Source: an uncultured Lachnospiraceae bacterium
Lineage (GTDB): Bacteria > Bacillota > Clostridia > Lachnospirales > Lachnospiraceae
NCBI GenBank assembly: GCA_947172645.1
Contig: CAMWBY010000005.1
Coordinates: 62,001-126,000 of the forward strand
DNA: 64,000 bases
Direction of reading: 5' to 3'
In this document: one piece after another, positions 45,234-51,844 of the stretch
How the letters are laid out: each line of letters starts with the position of its first letter
How positions within the stretch are numbered: position 1 is the first letter of the stretch
The notes under the pieces: generated by a model
What the model was told of the DNA's origin: nothing
Database searches by the model: none
Seen by the model: the letters and a program-made list of their open reading frames with translations, nothing else
Translations under genes and position numbers: made by a program

Positions 45234-45342
45234 GATGCTTTTTATTTACCATGGCGGTCTGTATGATACTGATAACAGTGACAATCATGCTAAGAACTGT
45301 CACCGCAATACCAACAATACCGACTATTGTTTCCAACACCAT
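45205..45342 (-). CDS. Small hydrophobic peptide, type I toxin-like
   Basis: 45 residues: MVLETIVGIVGIAVTVLSMI followed by VTVISIIQTAMV, then a charged tail NKKHQKSNRSDQS. One helix plus a basic, polar C-terminus is the usual design of type I toxin peptides (Fst/TxpA/holin-like). GAAAGG lies about 9 bases before the ATG. The gene runs straight into a strong terminator and is enclosed by inverted repeats. A long plus-strand frame over the same bases (45211-45501) is probably its shadow. An antisense RNA has not been identified. Confidence 0.6.
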   Translation of the reverse strand: MVLETIVGIVGIAVTVLSMIVTVISIIQTAMVNKKHQKSNRSDQS

Positions 45343-45732
45343 ATCTTGTACCTTTCGCTATATTTTCCATATGTATCACCTCCAAATACTGGAAGCTCTC
45401 AAAATGTACTCATTTTGGCAAAAGGCGAACCGCTTACCGTTCAGGTAACACCCATAATAAAGGTATCACAGAAAATGCCGGATTGCAATGGTTTAAAGTA
45501 AAATATCAATGGAAATAACGGATAGACAGGGAATTGTAAATCACGGGATATATATTTGGGATGAAAAGGGAAATTTTATGCTAGATATATAGACTTGGGG
45601 ATGAAGTTTAGGTATATAGGAGAATTTTGGCACGTCAAACATAGGAATATGGGGCAATGATTACACTTTTGATTACATTTTATAAAGAGGATGCGCAAAG
45701 TGCCTTTCTGCCTGTGTTTTAGATTTTTATGT

Positions 45733-45760
45733 GGGTTCGAGTCCCGTCTCGCGCTCTTTT
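45733..45760. repeat. attR: second copy of the 28-bp tRNA-end repeat
   Basis: Exact copy of 40992-41019. It is followed by a GCGGAAAC...GTTTCCGC terminator-like hairpin (45768-45798), as the tRNA copy is followed by GGGAAAC...GTTTCCC (41027-41054). Confidence 0.85.
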
Positions 45761-45879
45761 TAATGAAGCGGAAACGTTGATAAATACAGCGTTTCCGCTA
45801 TTTTTGTGTGCCTACAAATCGGTATACAGTTGTAGACAGTACTTTAATACCATTACAATGCCTTTGCTATGAGACCATC

Positions 45880-46107
45880 TTACGCCGCTTTGGAATAATC
45901 AATGACAGCAATTTCCTGCATAAGCTGTTTCGCCATATTTACAAGAGCTTCCACCTGTTCAGCAACTTCGTCCGAATAATATTTCTCACCGCATTGCTCA
46001 CACTCTTCACAAGGTACATTTTTGATAATGATAATGCAGTTTTTATAATTTACGACATGAGTTGTCAATGATGGAATCGTGGTCTTACATTTACAATACA
46101 TACACAT
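45880..46107 (-). CDS. YgiT/MqsA-type zinc-finger antitoxin-like protein
   Basis: 75 residues: two CxxC-type pairs (MYCKC... and CEECEQCGEKYYSDEVAEQVEAL) typical of the YgiT/MqsA N-terminal zinc domain, ending IDYSKAA. No full helix-turn-helix domain follows, so it is the short form. It starts 2 bases after the stop of the DUF4258 gene, giving the toxin-antitoxin-like order seen on the other strand at 46631-47181. Confidence 0.75.
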   Translation of the reverse strand: MCMYCKCKTTIPSLTTHVVNYKNCIIIIKNVPCEECEQCGEKYYSDEVAEQVEALVNMAKQLMQEIAVIDYSKAA

Positions 46108-46109
46108 AA

Positions 46110-46424
46110 TTACTGCCCCTTTCTTGTCTTTAAATCCTTTTCAAACTTATCGGTACTTGGAAAGTAAGCTGTTATAAAAAACAGACTGTTGCTATCTGAG
46201 CCAACAACAATATGCAATATTTTATTTTCTTTCGTATGCCCGAAAACAAGACAACTGGGATAAGGGAAATCATCTGGATACTCCTCTATGATTTCGCCCG
46301 TTTGCAGGCTGGACTTCGCATCCGCAATACTGATATCCCTTTCCTGCATACGCTCCAGACAATGTTTTGACCATTTTATATTGGATGAAACATTTAATAG
46401 CCTTTAAAGCTGTTCTATATCCAT
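46110..46424 (-). pseudogene. DUF4258 protein with an early stop codon
   Basis: Reading from the ATG at 46424 gives MDIEQL, then TAA (46404-46406), then RLLNVSSNIKWSKHCLERMQERDISIADAKSSLQTGEII... in the same frame, matching the intact copy at 46631 (EDLRKLCTDDTIIMTAHIIKRCKERNIDSDSI). Codon 7 is probably a mutated Lys or Gln codon. An internal ATG at 46349 could give a shortened 79-residue form without the first helix. DUF4258 proteins are RelE-like toxin candidates. Confidence 0.7.
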
Positions 46425-46510
46425 ATCCGTAATTCCTTTGCTTGTGTTTATAAATATTATACACTATTTCGGCAAGAAATAAAATATGTTTACCGACCTC
46501 TTACAGAAGA

Positions 46511-46529
46511 TTGTAGACAGTGTCTACAA
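46511..46529. promoter_or_regulatory. 19-bp perfect palindrome between the divergent modules
   Basis: TTGTAGACAGTGTCTACAA lies between the two DUF4258/YgiT modules, upstream of both, near TATAAT boxes at 46601-46606 (plus) and complement of 46456-46461 (minus). It fits autoregulation by an antitoxin; inference. Confidence 0.5.
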
Positions 46530-46630
46530 TGCCTTACTTATGAGGTCATGCTTATGAGGTCATAGGTCTTTTTTACTTCCCTATTCTGAATGAAGTATGA
46601 TATAATATTCCATAGAAAGCAGGTGAAAAA

Positions 46631-46948
46631 GTGGCTTTACATATTGAGGATTTAAGAAAACTATGTACAGACGATACTATTATAATGACTGCACATATAA
46701 TAAAACGTTGCAAAGAAAGAAATATTGATTCAGACAGTATTATAAAAGTCATTATGCATGGTGAAATTATAAAGCAATACGAAGATGATAAGCCGTTCCC
46801 TAGCTGTTTATTATTGGGAATGTCAATAGATGGCAAATATTTGCATGTAGTCGTTGCAAGTGATAATATCAATTTACATATAATAACAGCATATTATCCA
46901 AGTACTGACGAATGGGAACCAGACTTTAAAACCAGAAGGGGGCGTTGA
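46631..46948 (+). CDS. DUF4258 protein, toxin candidate
   Basis: 105 residues starting at GTG with AGGTG upstream. Segments IIMTAHIIKRCKERNIDSDSIIKVIMHGEIIKQYEDDKPFPSCLLLG and KYLHVVVASDNINLHIITAYYPSTDEWEPDF follow the DUF4258 pattern: a conserved His near the first helix, and a C-terminal beta segment. The fold is thought RelE/MqsR-like, so an mRNA-cleaving toxin is possible. Followed directly by a YgiT-type gene. Activity has not been shown for this protein. Confidence 0.75.
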   Translation: MALHIEDLRKLCTDDTIIMTAHIIKRCKERNIDSDSIIKVIMHGEIIKQYEDDKPFPSCLLLGMSIDGKYLHVVVASDNINLHIITAYYPSTDEWEPDFKTRRGR

Positions 46949-46950
46949 AT

Positions 46951-47181
46951 ATGAATTGTTTTACTTGTGGCAGCAACCATATGATTGAGTCAACAACAAT
47001 CTATGTCGAGAAATTAGGAAATGGTATCCTGATTGTAAAAAATGTTCCATGCAGGAAATGTTCCCAGTGCGGCGAGGAATTTTTTTCAATGGCAATCATG
47101 AAAGAGATTGAGAAATTAAGTAAACAGGCAGAAAAGATTATCAGTGAAGTTATGATTATTGATTACAACAAGGCGGCATAA
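46951..47181 (+). CDS. YgiT/MqsA-type zinc-finger antitoxin-like protein
   Basis: 76 residues: CFTCGSNHM and NVPCRKCSQCGEEFFSMAIMKEIEKLSKQAEKI, ending IDYNKAA. It is a paralogue of the protein at 45880 (shared IVKNVPC, CSQCGE / CEQCGE and IDY-KAA). The ATG at 46951 has AAGGGGG about 9 bases upstream and begins 2 bases after the DUF4258 stop. Predicted to bind zinc and neutralise or partner the upstream protein. Confidence 0.75.
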   Translation: MNCFTCGSNHMIESTTIYVEKLGNGILIVKNVPCRKCSQCGEEFFSMAIMKEIEKLSKQAEKIISEVMIIDYNKAA

Positions 47182-47224
47182 AACGTGCTTCTCCTTGATT
47201 TTATTGGATTTTTCAGACACTTTT

Positions 47225-47300
47225 GGGTTCGAGTCCCGTCTTGCACTTTGGTTAAATTTGCGGAAACGTTGATAAATACGGCGTTTCCGTTTTTCTTTGT
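47225..47300. repeat. Third, degenerate tRNA-Gly att copy with hairpin
   Basis: GGGTTCGAGTCCCGTC (47225-47240) matches the att repeat exactly for 16 bases, then diverges (TTGCACT for TCGCGCT). It is followed by GCGGAAACGTTGATAAATAC and GGCGTTTCCG, near-identical to the hairpin after the second copy. This marks the far end of an older insertion in the same tRNA. Confidence 0.7.
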
Positions 47301-47429
47301 GTCTGCAAATTTGAAGACAGTCTATCAATCCTTAACTATGAAGGCGCGTATCCAAAGGCGGCGTTTGAGTAGTCTTGCCCCGGAGATTTCCCTGTGCTAT
47401 GATATTTTTGGATAAAGAGAGGTTTACTT

Positions 47430-48146
47430 ATGTTACAGATTGCGATATGTGATGACGAGCGGTTTTATCAGGAAAAGATACAGAGCCTTCTTGCAAAATT
47501 TTTTGACGGACGGGGAATGGAGTATACAGTCGCATCGTTTTTTTCGGGGGAAGAATTTCTGGGACAGTGTGAGAACAATGTGCGTTTCGACATTGTGTTT
47601 CTGGATATCAGTATGGCGGAGGTGGATGGCATACAGACGGCTATGCGTATCCGCTCTTTTTACAGTGACACCTATATTGTATTCGTGACAGCTTTCATTG
47701 ATTATGCATTGGAAGGGTATAAGGTGAATGCTGTCCGGTATCTGATGAAGGATACGCTTGATTTGGCGATGGACGAGTGCATGACGGCGATTTTACACAA
47801 AATGCGGCTTTCCTGGGTGACATTTACGTTCCTGGAGGGTAAGAAGAAACTGTATACCGATAATATTGTTTATGTGGAGAGCAGGGGACATAAGACGTTT
47901 TTTTATTATATGGAATCGGAGAGGGTTGTTTACCAGATTTACGATAAACTGGACGATGTGGAGAAAGTATTGGACGGTCATGGATTCCTCCGAATCCACA
48001 AGAGTTATCTGGTAAATATGAAGCATATCAGTAAAATCAGTAATTATATGGCATATTTGGATACAGGGGAAGAGCTTTCCGTGCCCCGGCTGCGTTTTCA
48101 GACTGTGAAGGAGGCGTTTTTGGCTTATCAAGGGGAAGTGGGATGA
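47430..48146 (+). CDS. LytTR-family response regulator (AgrA-like)
   Basis: 238 residues. Receiver domain 1 to about 120 (ICDDERFYQEKIQSLL; phosphoacceptor in DIVFLDISMAEVDG), then a LytTR DNA-binding domain (about 135-235: IVYVESRGHKTFFYY, FLRIHKSYLVNMKHI). Such regulators bind pairs of direct repeats upstream of targets. AGAGG lies about 8 bases before the ATG. Directly followed by its histidine kinase. Confidence 0.92.
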   Translation: MLQIAICDDERFYQEKIQSLLAKFFDGRGMEYTVASFFSGEEFLGQCENNVRFDIVFLDISMAEVDGIQTAMRIRSFYSDTYIVFVTAFIDYALEGYKVNAVRYLMKDTLDLAMDECMTAILHKMRLSWVTFTFLEGKKKLYTDNIVYVESRGHKTFFYYMESERVVYQIYDKLDDVEKVLDGHGFLRIHKSYLVNMKHISKISNYMAYLDTGEELSVPRLRFQTVKEAFLAYQGEVG

Positions 48147-48180
48147 AAAATAAACTGAGGGAGGAAACGGGGGGATTTTT

Positions 48181-49491
48181 TTGGGAGATTTAACAGGACT
48201 TGTGGTCCGCAGCATTATTTTGTCGTTTGTTATGGGTATGAGCTGTCAGATGTTTTTTGGGACTGTTGTGCCGATGAGGAAAATGCGTTATGCGTGGATG
48301 GAACACACGGCAGTGATGGCGTATACAGCAGGATTTATGGTGATTGCGGTGACAGAGATTCCGCCCTATGTCCTTCAGCCGGTGCGGGTTATTGTGGCGA
48401 TATTTATTGTCTCGCAGATTTATTTTCGGGTTCATTTTCTAAGAAACCTCACGCTTTCTGTGGTGTTTTGCGGAATTTATTGGATAGTTTCCGTATTTTT
48501 CCTGTCTGTGGCCAGCGTGATGCCGGTGGGCATCTACAGGGAATGGACAGATATGTTTGAACCGGTCATAGATTTATGCTATTTATTTCTGGTGTTGGTT
48601 TTCCGTTATTGGTTTCGGAAACGTTTTCATGCTTTGCCGGATGTCAAATGGGGGAAGTTTGGGCTTTTGGCCATGGCTGGCATTGTTGTGAGCGTGGCCG
48701 TAGCTGTGATGTCGCCGGAAGGCAGTGCGGAAGATTACTATGCAAGACTCCTGACTGTCACAGGTTTTGCGGTGGTTTATGTGTTTGGCTTCTACTATAT
48801 GGTCAATACACTGGAAAAAGAATCCCAGATTCAGAAGCTCAGGCTGCTCCATGAGCGAACCAGAAACCAGATGAATCTGTACCAGGGTATGAAGGAGCGT
48901 TATGAACAGCAGAGGCGGTACTGGCATGATTATAAGAACCAACTGAACTGTATCCAGGGCATGATTGGGAATGGACAGACGAAAGAGGCGCTTCAATATA
49001 TTGAAAAACTGACCGGTAGTTTATATCAGGGCGATATGTGCGTGAATACAAATCATGGGGTGGTAAATGTGATGCTGAACCAGAAGTATAGAGAGGCATA
49101 CAACCAAGGTATCGCCATGACGATGATTGCAAATGACTTGTCTGGGCTTACGGTCAGTGAGGAGGACATCGTGACGCTGCTTGGCAATCTTCTTGACAAT
49201 GCAGTTGAAGCGTGCAGGGAATTGGAGCGCAACCGGGTCATACAGTTTAAAATGATTTTGGAGGAGGGACAGCTTATTCTGTCGGTACGTAATCCGGTGG
49301 AAAAACCTGTGTTGATTAAGAATAACAGGATTGTGACAAGCAAACAGGACAAGTCGCGCCATGGGATTGGACTGTTCAACGTTGACTCTGTAGTCAGAAA
49401 GAACGGAGGAACGAGTGTCCTGAAGTGCAAAGACGGATGGTTTTCTTTTACGGCGGTGATACCTGCGGAAACGGGGGATAAGGCGGTATGA
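48181..49491 (+). CDS. GHKL-type sensor histidine kinase (AgrC-like)
   Basis: 436 residues. About six N-terminal transmembrane helices (1-205), a coiled coil, then RRYWHDYKNQLNCIQGMI with the phosphoaccepting His, and a GHKL ATPase domain (NLLDNAVEACRELERN; RHGIGLFNVDSVVRKNGG). It starts at TTG 48181, 34 bases after the regulator. The form is that of peptide-sensing kinases, but no AgrD/AgrB-like pair is seen here, so its signal is unknown. Confidence 0.88.
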   Translation: MGDLTGLVVRSIILSFVMGMSCQMFFGTVVPMRKMRYAWMEHTAVMAYTAGFMVIAVTEIPPYVLQPVRVIVAIFIVSQIYFRVHFLRNLTLSVVFCGIYWIVSVFFLSVASVMPVGIYREWTDMFEPVIDLCYLFLVLVFRYWFRKRFHALPDVKWGKFGLLAMAGIVVSVAVAVMSPEGSAEDYYARLLTVTGFAVVYVFGFYYMVNTLEKESQIQKLRLLHERTRNQMNLYQGMKERYEQQRRYWHDYKNQLNCIQGMIGNGQTKEALQYIEKLTGSLYQGDMCVNTNHGVVNVMLNQKYREAYNQGIAMTMIANDLSGLTVSEEDIVTLLGNLLDNAVEACRELERNRVIQFKMILEEGQLILSVRNPVEKPVLIKNNRIVTSKQDKSRHGIGLFNVDSVVRKNGGTSVLKCKDGWFSFTAVIPAETGDKAV

Positions 49492-49664
49492 CGCCAGGAG
49501 ATATGAGTTTTTTTGCTGTTTGACCGTCGTTTCCTGCCGGCAATATTGTACTGCGCGCTTTCCTTAAATAAGATAAAAGGCGACAGGCATGAAATTGCCT
49601 GTGATGCAGTAGGAGATTGCAAAACTATTTCAATATGGTTGAAAAAAGGAAAGGGATGGCAGGA

Positions 49665-50447
49665 ATGATGAAGAAAACAGCGATAGGAATCTGTGGGGTT
49701 GTGATGGCGGGGAGTCTTTTTCTGGACGCCTGCGGGGCATACGCGGCGGATGGCACGAGCCAGATATTGTCCACGCCGGAGGAGGCGGCAGAGTATGCGA
49801 TGGAAAGCTTAAAAGAGTTGGATTTGGAGCGGTTCAACGCGTGTACGGATAATTATGTGGACACTTATTATAACTGGATTGGCGTTCCGGTGGAAGCTGA
49901 GTACCGGGTGTTCAGCGAGCTGCAGCAGCCGGGAGTAAAGTTTGGGAAGTGGAAAAGAAGATATGAGTTTAGCCGCAGGCTGTTAGAGAAAATGATGGAG
50001 AATCTGGAGTGGGAAATCAAGGATGTGCAGGAAGACGGAGACAGGGCCCGTATCGAGATGGAAATTACCAATCTGAATATGGCGGATGTCATGGGGAAAT
50101 ATGAAATCCAACTCCTGGAAAGTATGCTAGAGGGCAGCGGGACAGGGATAATGCAGATGTTAAAAGATTTGTCAAATATTGAGGCGGACGACGGGCTGCT
50201 TGCAGTCATAGAATCCTGCGACGAGGAAGATATCTGCACCTTATCCGTGACAGCCACGGCGTATTTGGAGAATGGCGGATGGAAGCTGCATCTTGACGAC
50301 GGGTTTATCAATGCTTTTATGGGGAACATCAATGGGGATGAATATTCCGAAGAAATACAGAAGAGAGTCGATGAATTGGAGAAGCTTAATGAGGAGAAGC
50401 TGAAGGACTGGGCGGATGAGTTGGAGGAGAACATGGAGAGATGGTAA
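49665..50447 (+). CDS. Exported protein of unknown function next to the LytTR system
   Basis: About 260 residues. The N-terminus MKKTAIGICGVVMAGSLFLDACGAYAADG is a signal peptide with either an AYA-A cleavage site or an atypical lipobox (LDAC). The rest is acidic and helical (EEAAEYAMESLKELDLERFNAC; EEIQKRVDELEKLNEEKLKDWADELEENMERW). No family recognised, although an N-terminal NTF2-like shape is possible. Several ATG codons (49656, 49665, 49668) are plausible starts. Probably an output of the adjacent two-component system. Its stop codon is the first of a row of repeated stop codons. Confidence 0.65.
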   Translation: MMKKTAIGICGVVMAGSLFLDACGAYAADGTSQILSTPEEAAEYAMESLKELDLERFNACTDNYVDTYYNWIGVPVEAEYRVFSELQQPGVKFGKWKRRYEFSRRLLEKMMENLEWEIKDVQEDGDRARIEMEITNLNMADVMGKYEIQLLESMLEGSGTGIMQMLKDLSNIEADDGLLAVIESCDEEDICTLSVTATAYLENGGWKLHLDDGFINAFMGNINGDEYSEEIQKRVDELEKLNEEKLKDWADELEENMERW

Positions 50448-50519
50448 GAGACGTGGTAAGAGACGTGGTAAGAGACGTGGTAAGAGACGTGGTAAGAGAC
50501 GTGGTAAGAGACGTGGTAA
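50443..50519 (+). repeat. 12-bp tandem repeat, 6.4 copies, carrying in-frame stop codons
   Basis: Unit GGTAAGAGACGT from 50443 to 50514 in six exact copies plus GGTAA. The first unit holds the stop codon of the exported protein (TGG TAA); because 12 is a multiple of 3, every unit gives another in-frame TAA. No length change in the array can open the frame. Confidence 0.95.
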
Positions 50520-50629
50520 ACTGTGTGTTGCCCGGAGACAGAATTTGATTTATAATAATTGCTGCCAGGAATGGGCATGAGAGGAGTTTCTAAGGCTTAT
50601 GCCGGAAGACGGCTGAGAATCTATATGGC

Positions 50630-50666
50630 CAGGGCTGTTTGTATCGGAGCGTTACAAACAGCCCTG
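50630..50666. repeat. Hairpin upstream of greA-like gene
   Basis: CAGGGCTGTTTGTA and TACAAACAGCCCTG form a 14-bp perfect stem with a 9-base loop. No T-run follows. The 305-base gap 50448-50752 holds only this and the tandem repeat. Confidence 0.5.
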
Positions 50667-50752
50667 ATGGCTAATGCAAATTTGGGATTTGCCACTTTGC
50701 GTTGTCAAAGTAATGTCCCTTGTCATGTAAACGCTTCGGAATGGAGATTAGG

Positions 50753-51256
50753 ATGCATAACGAACTGACGAAACAGGACATCAAGAAGATGGAAGAAGAA
50801 ATAGAGTACCGCAAATTGGTGGTGCGCAAGGAGGCCCTCGAGGATGTCAAGACAGCCAGGGCGCACGGTGACTTGAGTGAGAATTTCGAGTACCATGCGG
50901 CGAAGAAAGTGAAGAACCAGAATGAAAGCCGTATCCGCTATCTGGAGCGGATGATTAAGACGGCGGTGATTGTCTCTGACGAGTCGGCGGAGGACGAGGT
51001 AGGCATGAACAATACGGTGGAAGTCTATTTCGAAGAGGACGACCTGGTGGAGAAATACAGGCTTGTCACCACTGTCCGCGGCAATTCCCTGGAAGGGCTA
51101 ATCAGTACGGAATCACCCCTTGGCAAAGCGCTTCTCGGGCATAAGGCAGGCGACAGGGTCTATGTGGAAGTGAATCCGGGTTTCGGTTATTATGTCGTCG
51201 TGAAATCGATAGAAAATACGGTGGATGACGGGAGTGATAAACTGCGCAGTTTCTGA
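50753..51256 (+). CDS. greA: GreA/GreB-family transcription elongation factor
   Basis: 167 residues. The N-terminal antiparallel coiled coil (KMEEEIEYRKLVVRKEALEDVKTARAHGDLSENFEYHAAKKVKNQNESRIRYLERMI) has the tip acidic residues of the LSEN-E-Y region that help RNA polymerase cleave backtracked RNA; the C-terminal FKBP-like domain follows (GLISTESPLGKALLGHKAGD). Start ATG 50753 with GGAG 6 bases upstream. It could be an additional paralogue rather than the main GreA. Confidence 0.88.
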   Translation: MHNELTKQDIKKMEEEIEYRKLVVRKEALEDVKTARAHGDLSENFEYHAAKKVKNQNESRIRYLERMIKTAVIVSDESAEDEVGMNNTVEVYFEEDDLVEKYRLVTTVRGNSLEGLISTESPLGKALLGHKAGDRVYVEVNPGFGYYVVVKSIENTVDDGSDKLRSF

Positions 51257-51288
51257 CAGTTATTTTCTGAGAAATATTTTGCTGTGAT

Positions 51289-51316
51289 TGTACAGCGTAG
51301 AAATATATGCTATAAT
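51289..51316 (+). promoter_or_regulatory. Promoter of the holin-like toxin transcript
   Basis: TTGTAC (51289-51294), 16-base spacer, TATAAT (51311-51316) with the extended -10 TG (TGCTATAAT). The expected start near 51323 is where the 5' inverted-repeat arm begins. Confidence 0.75.
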
Positions 51317-51324
51317 CCATTTAT

Positions 51325-51599
51325 GGGAAAACCATAGAGCCACAGGCGGCTTTACCCTTCTTGTGTTTTACGGAGGGTATGAAAGCCCTCCGGACGGAAG
51401 AAAGGAGGGCGAGGCGATGTATGTTACATACTCTGATTTAGTTCAGATTGGGATATTCATGGTTGCCCTTGTAGGATTGTGTTTCACAATCTTCAGGGGA
51501 AAAGGGAAATAGCCGCCACTACTACCAATAGTGACGGCTGACCGCTGTTAGCGGAAGTCAATACATTATTGAGGGTAGAGCCGCTTCTATGGCTTTCCC
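51325..51599 (+). repeat. Complementary 5' and 3' ends of the toxin transcript
   Basis: GGGAAAACCATAGAGCCACA and following GGCGGCTTTACCC (51325-51357) are largely complementary to GGGTAGAGCCGCTTCTATGG and CTTTCCC (51573-51599). A stem-loop (AGCCGCCACTA... TAGTGACGGCT, 51512-51540) and a CCGCT/AGCGG hairpin (51541-51554) lie between. The ends could pair to close the mRNA. Confidence 0.7.
51417..51512 (+). CDS. Holin-like type I toxin peptide
   Basis: 31 residues: MYVTYSDLVQIGIFMVALVG followed by LCFTIFRGKGK. This is the putative holin-like toxin pattern (short polar start, T-Y-x-x-L, one helix, Lys-rich tail). A strong AAAGGAGGG ribosome site precedes the ATG. It lies in a transcript whose two ends are complementary. 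Insertion into the cell membrane is the expected effect; an antisense antitoxin RNA is expected but not located. Confidence 0.75.
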   Translation: MYVTYSDLVQIGIFMVALVGLCFTIFRGKGK

Positions 51600-51765
51600 T
51601 ATTTCTATGCCTAATATAGCACATCTGGCAGAAATATTCAAGAACCAACCGCAAAATGACAACGTTTAAAAAGAGAAGATGTTACCCTCCGGACAAGTGG
51701 CATAAATGGGACAGCCCCCGCATATAACATAATGTACGCAAGAGTACATCATAAAAACGGCCGGA

Positions 51766-51807
51766 TGTACATGCACTTGGGAAGGCAGATTCATGCGTGT
51801 ACATGCA
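51766..51807 (+). promoter_or_regulatory. Two TGTACATGCA direct repeats upstream of the P-type ATPase
   Basis: TGTACATGCA occurs at 51766-51775 and 51798-51807, 32 bp apart (about three helical turns). ATGTAC/GTACAT (51732-51749) lies just upstream. They may be regulator sites for the ATPase gene. The remaining 51600-51731 shows no gene. Confidence 0.4.
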
Positions 51808-51844
51808 GGGACGGTGCAGAACGGCAGGTGCGGGAGGGAAATGC

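Larger units (their letters stand above)
45143..45453. repeat. 311-bp unit with inverted-repeat ends around a small hydrophobic-peptide gene
   Basis: GGGTGTTACC ... CGGTTCGCC (45143-45169) is matched on the other strand by GGCGAACCG ... GGTAACACCC (45424-45453): the outer 10 and inner 9 bases pair exactly, the middle differs in length (8 and 11). It encloses the 45-residue peptide gene and its terminator. It could be a small transposable cassette or paired promoter regions. Confidence 0.6.
41020..45760. mobile_element. Decayed 4.7-kb integrative element in tRNA-Gly
   Basis: Bounded by 28-bp att repeats. Paired TGATTACA motifs occur near both ends (41077-41084 and 41087-41094; 45658-45665 and 45670-45677), each pair about 57 bases from its att core, as expected for integrase arm-binding sites. 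Cargo is a frameshifted integrase, an XRE regulator, a broken SH3 lipoprotein and a small hydrophobic-peptide gene. No relaxase or replication gene is seen, so it is a remnant or a minimal mobilizable element. Confidence 0.82.

Noticed and set aside
45211-45501. 96-codon plus-strand frame
   Set aside because: Antisense to the 45-residue hydrophobic peptide and its terminator; His/Asn-rich composition without a family.
41020-47240. Whole accessory region as one intact integrative conjugative element
   Set aside because: No relaxase, type IV secretion or replication genes are present, the integrase is frameshifted, and att copies show separate insertions.
49868-50578. 236-codon minus-strand frame with repeated YHVS units
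   Set aside because: It is the reverse reading of the 12-bp tandem repeat and the exported-protein gene; no ribosome site or family.
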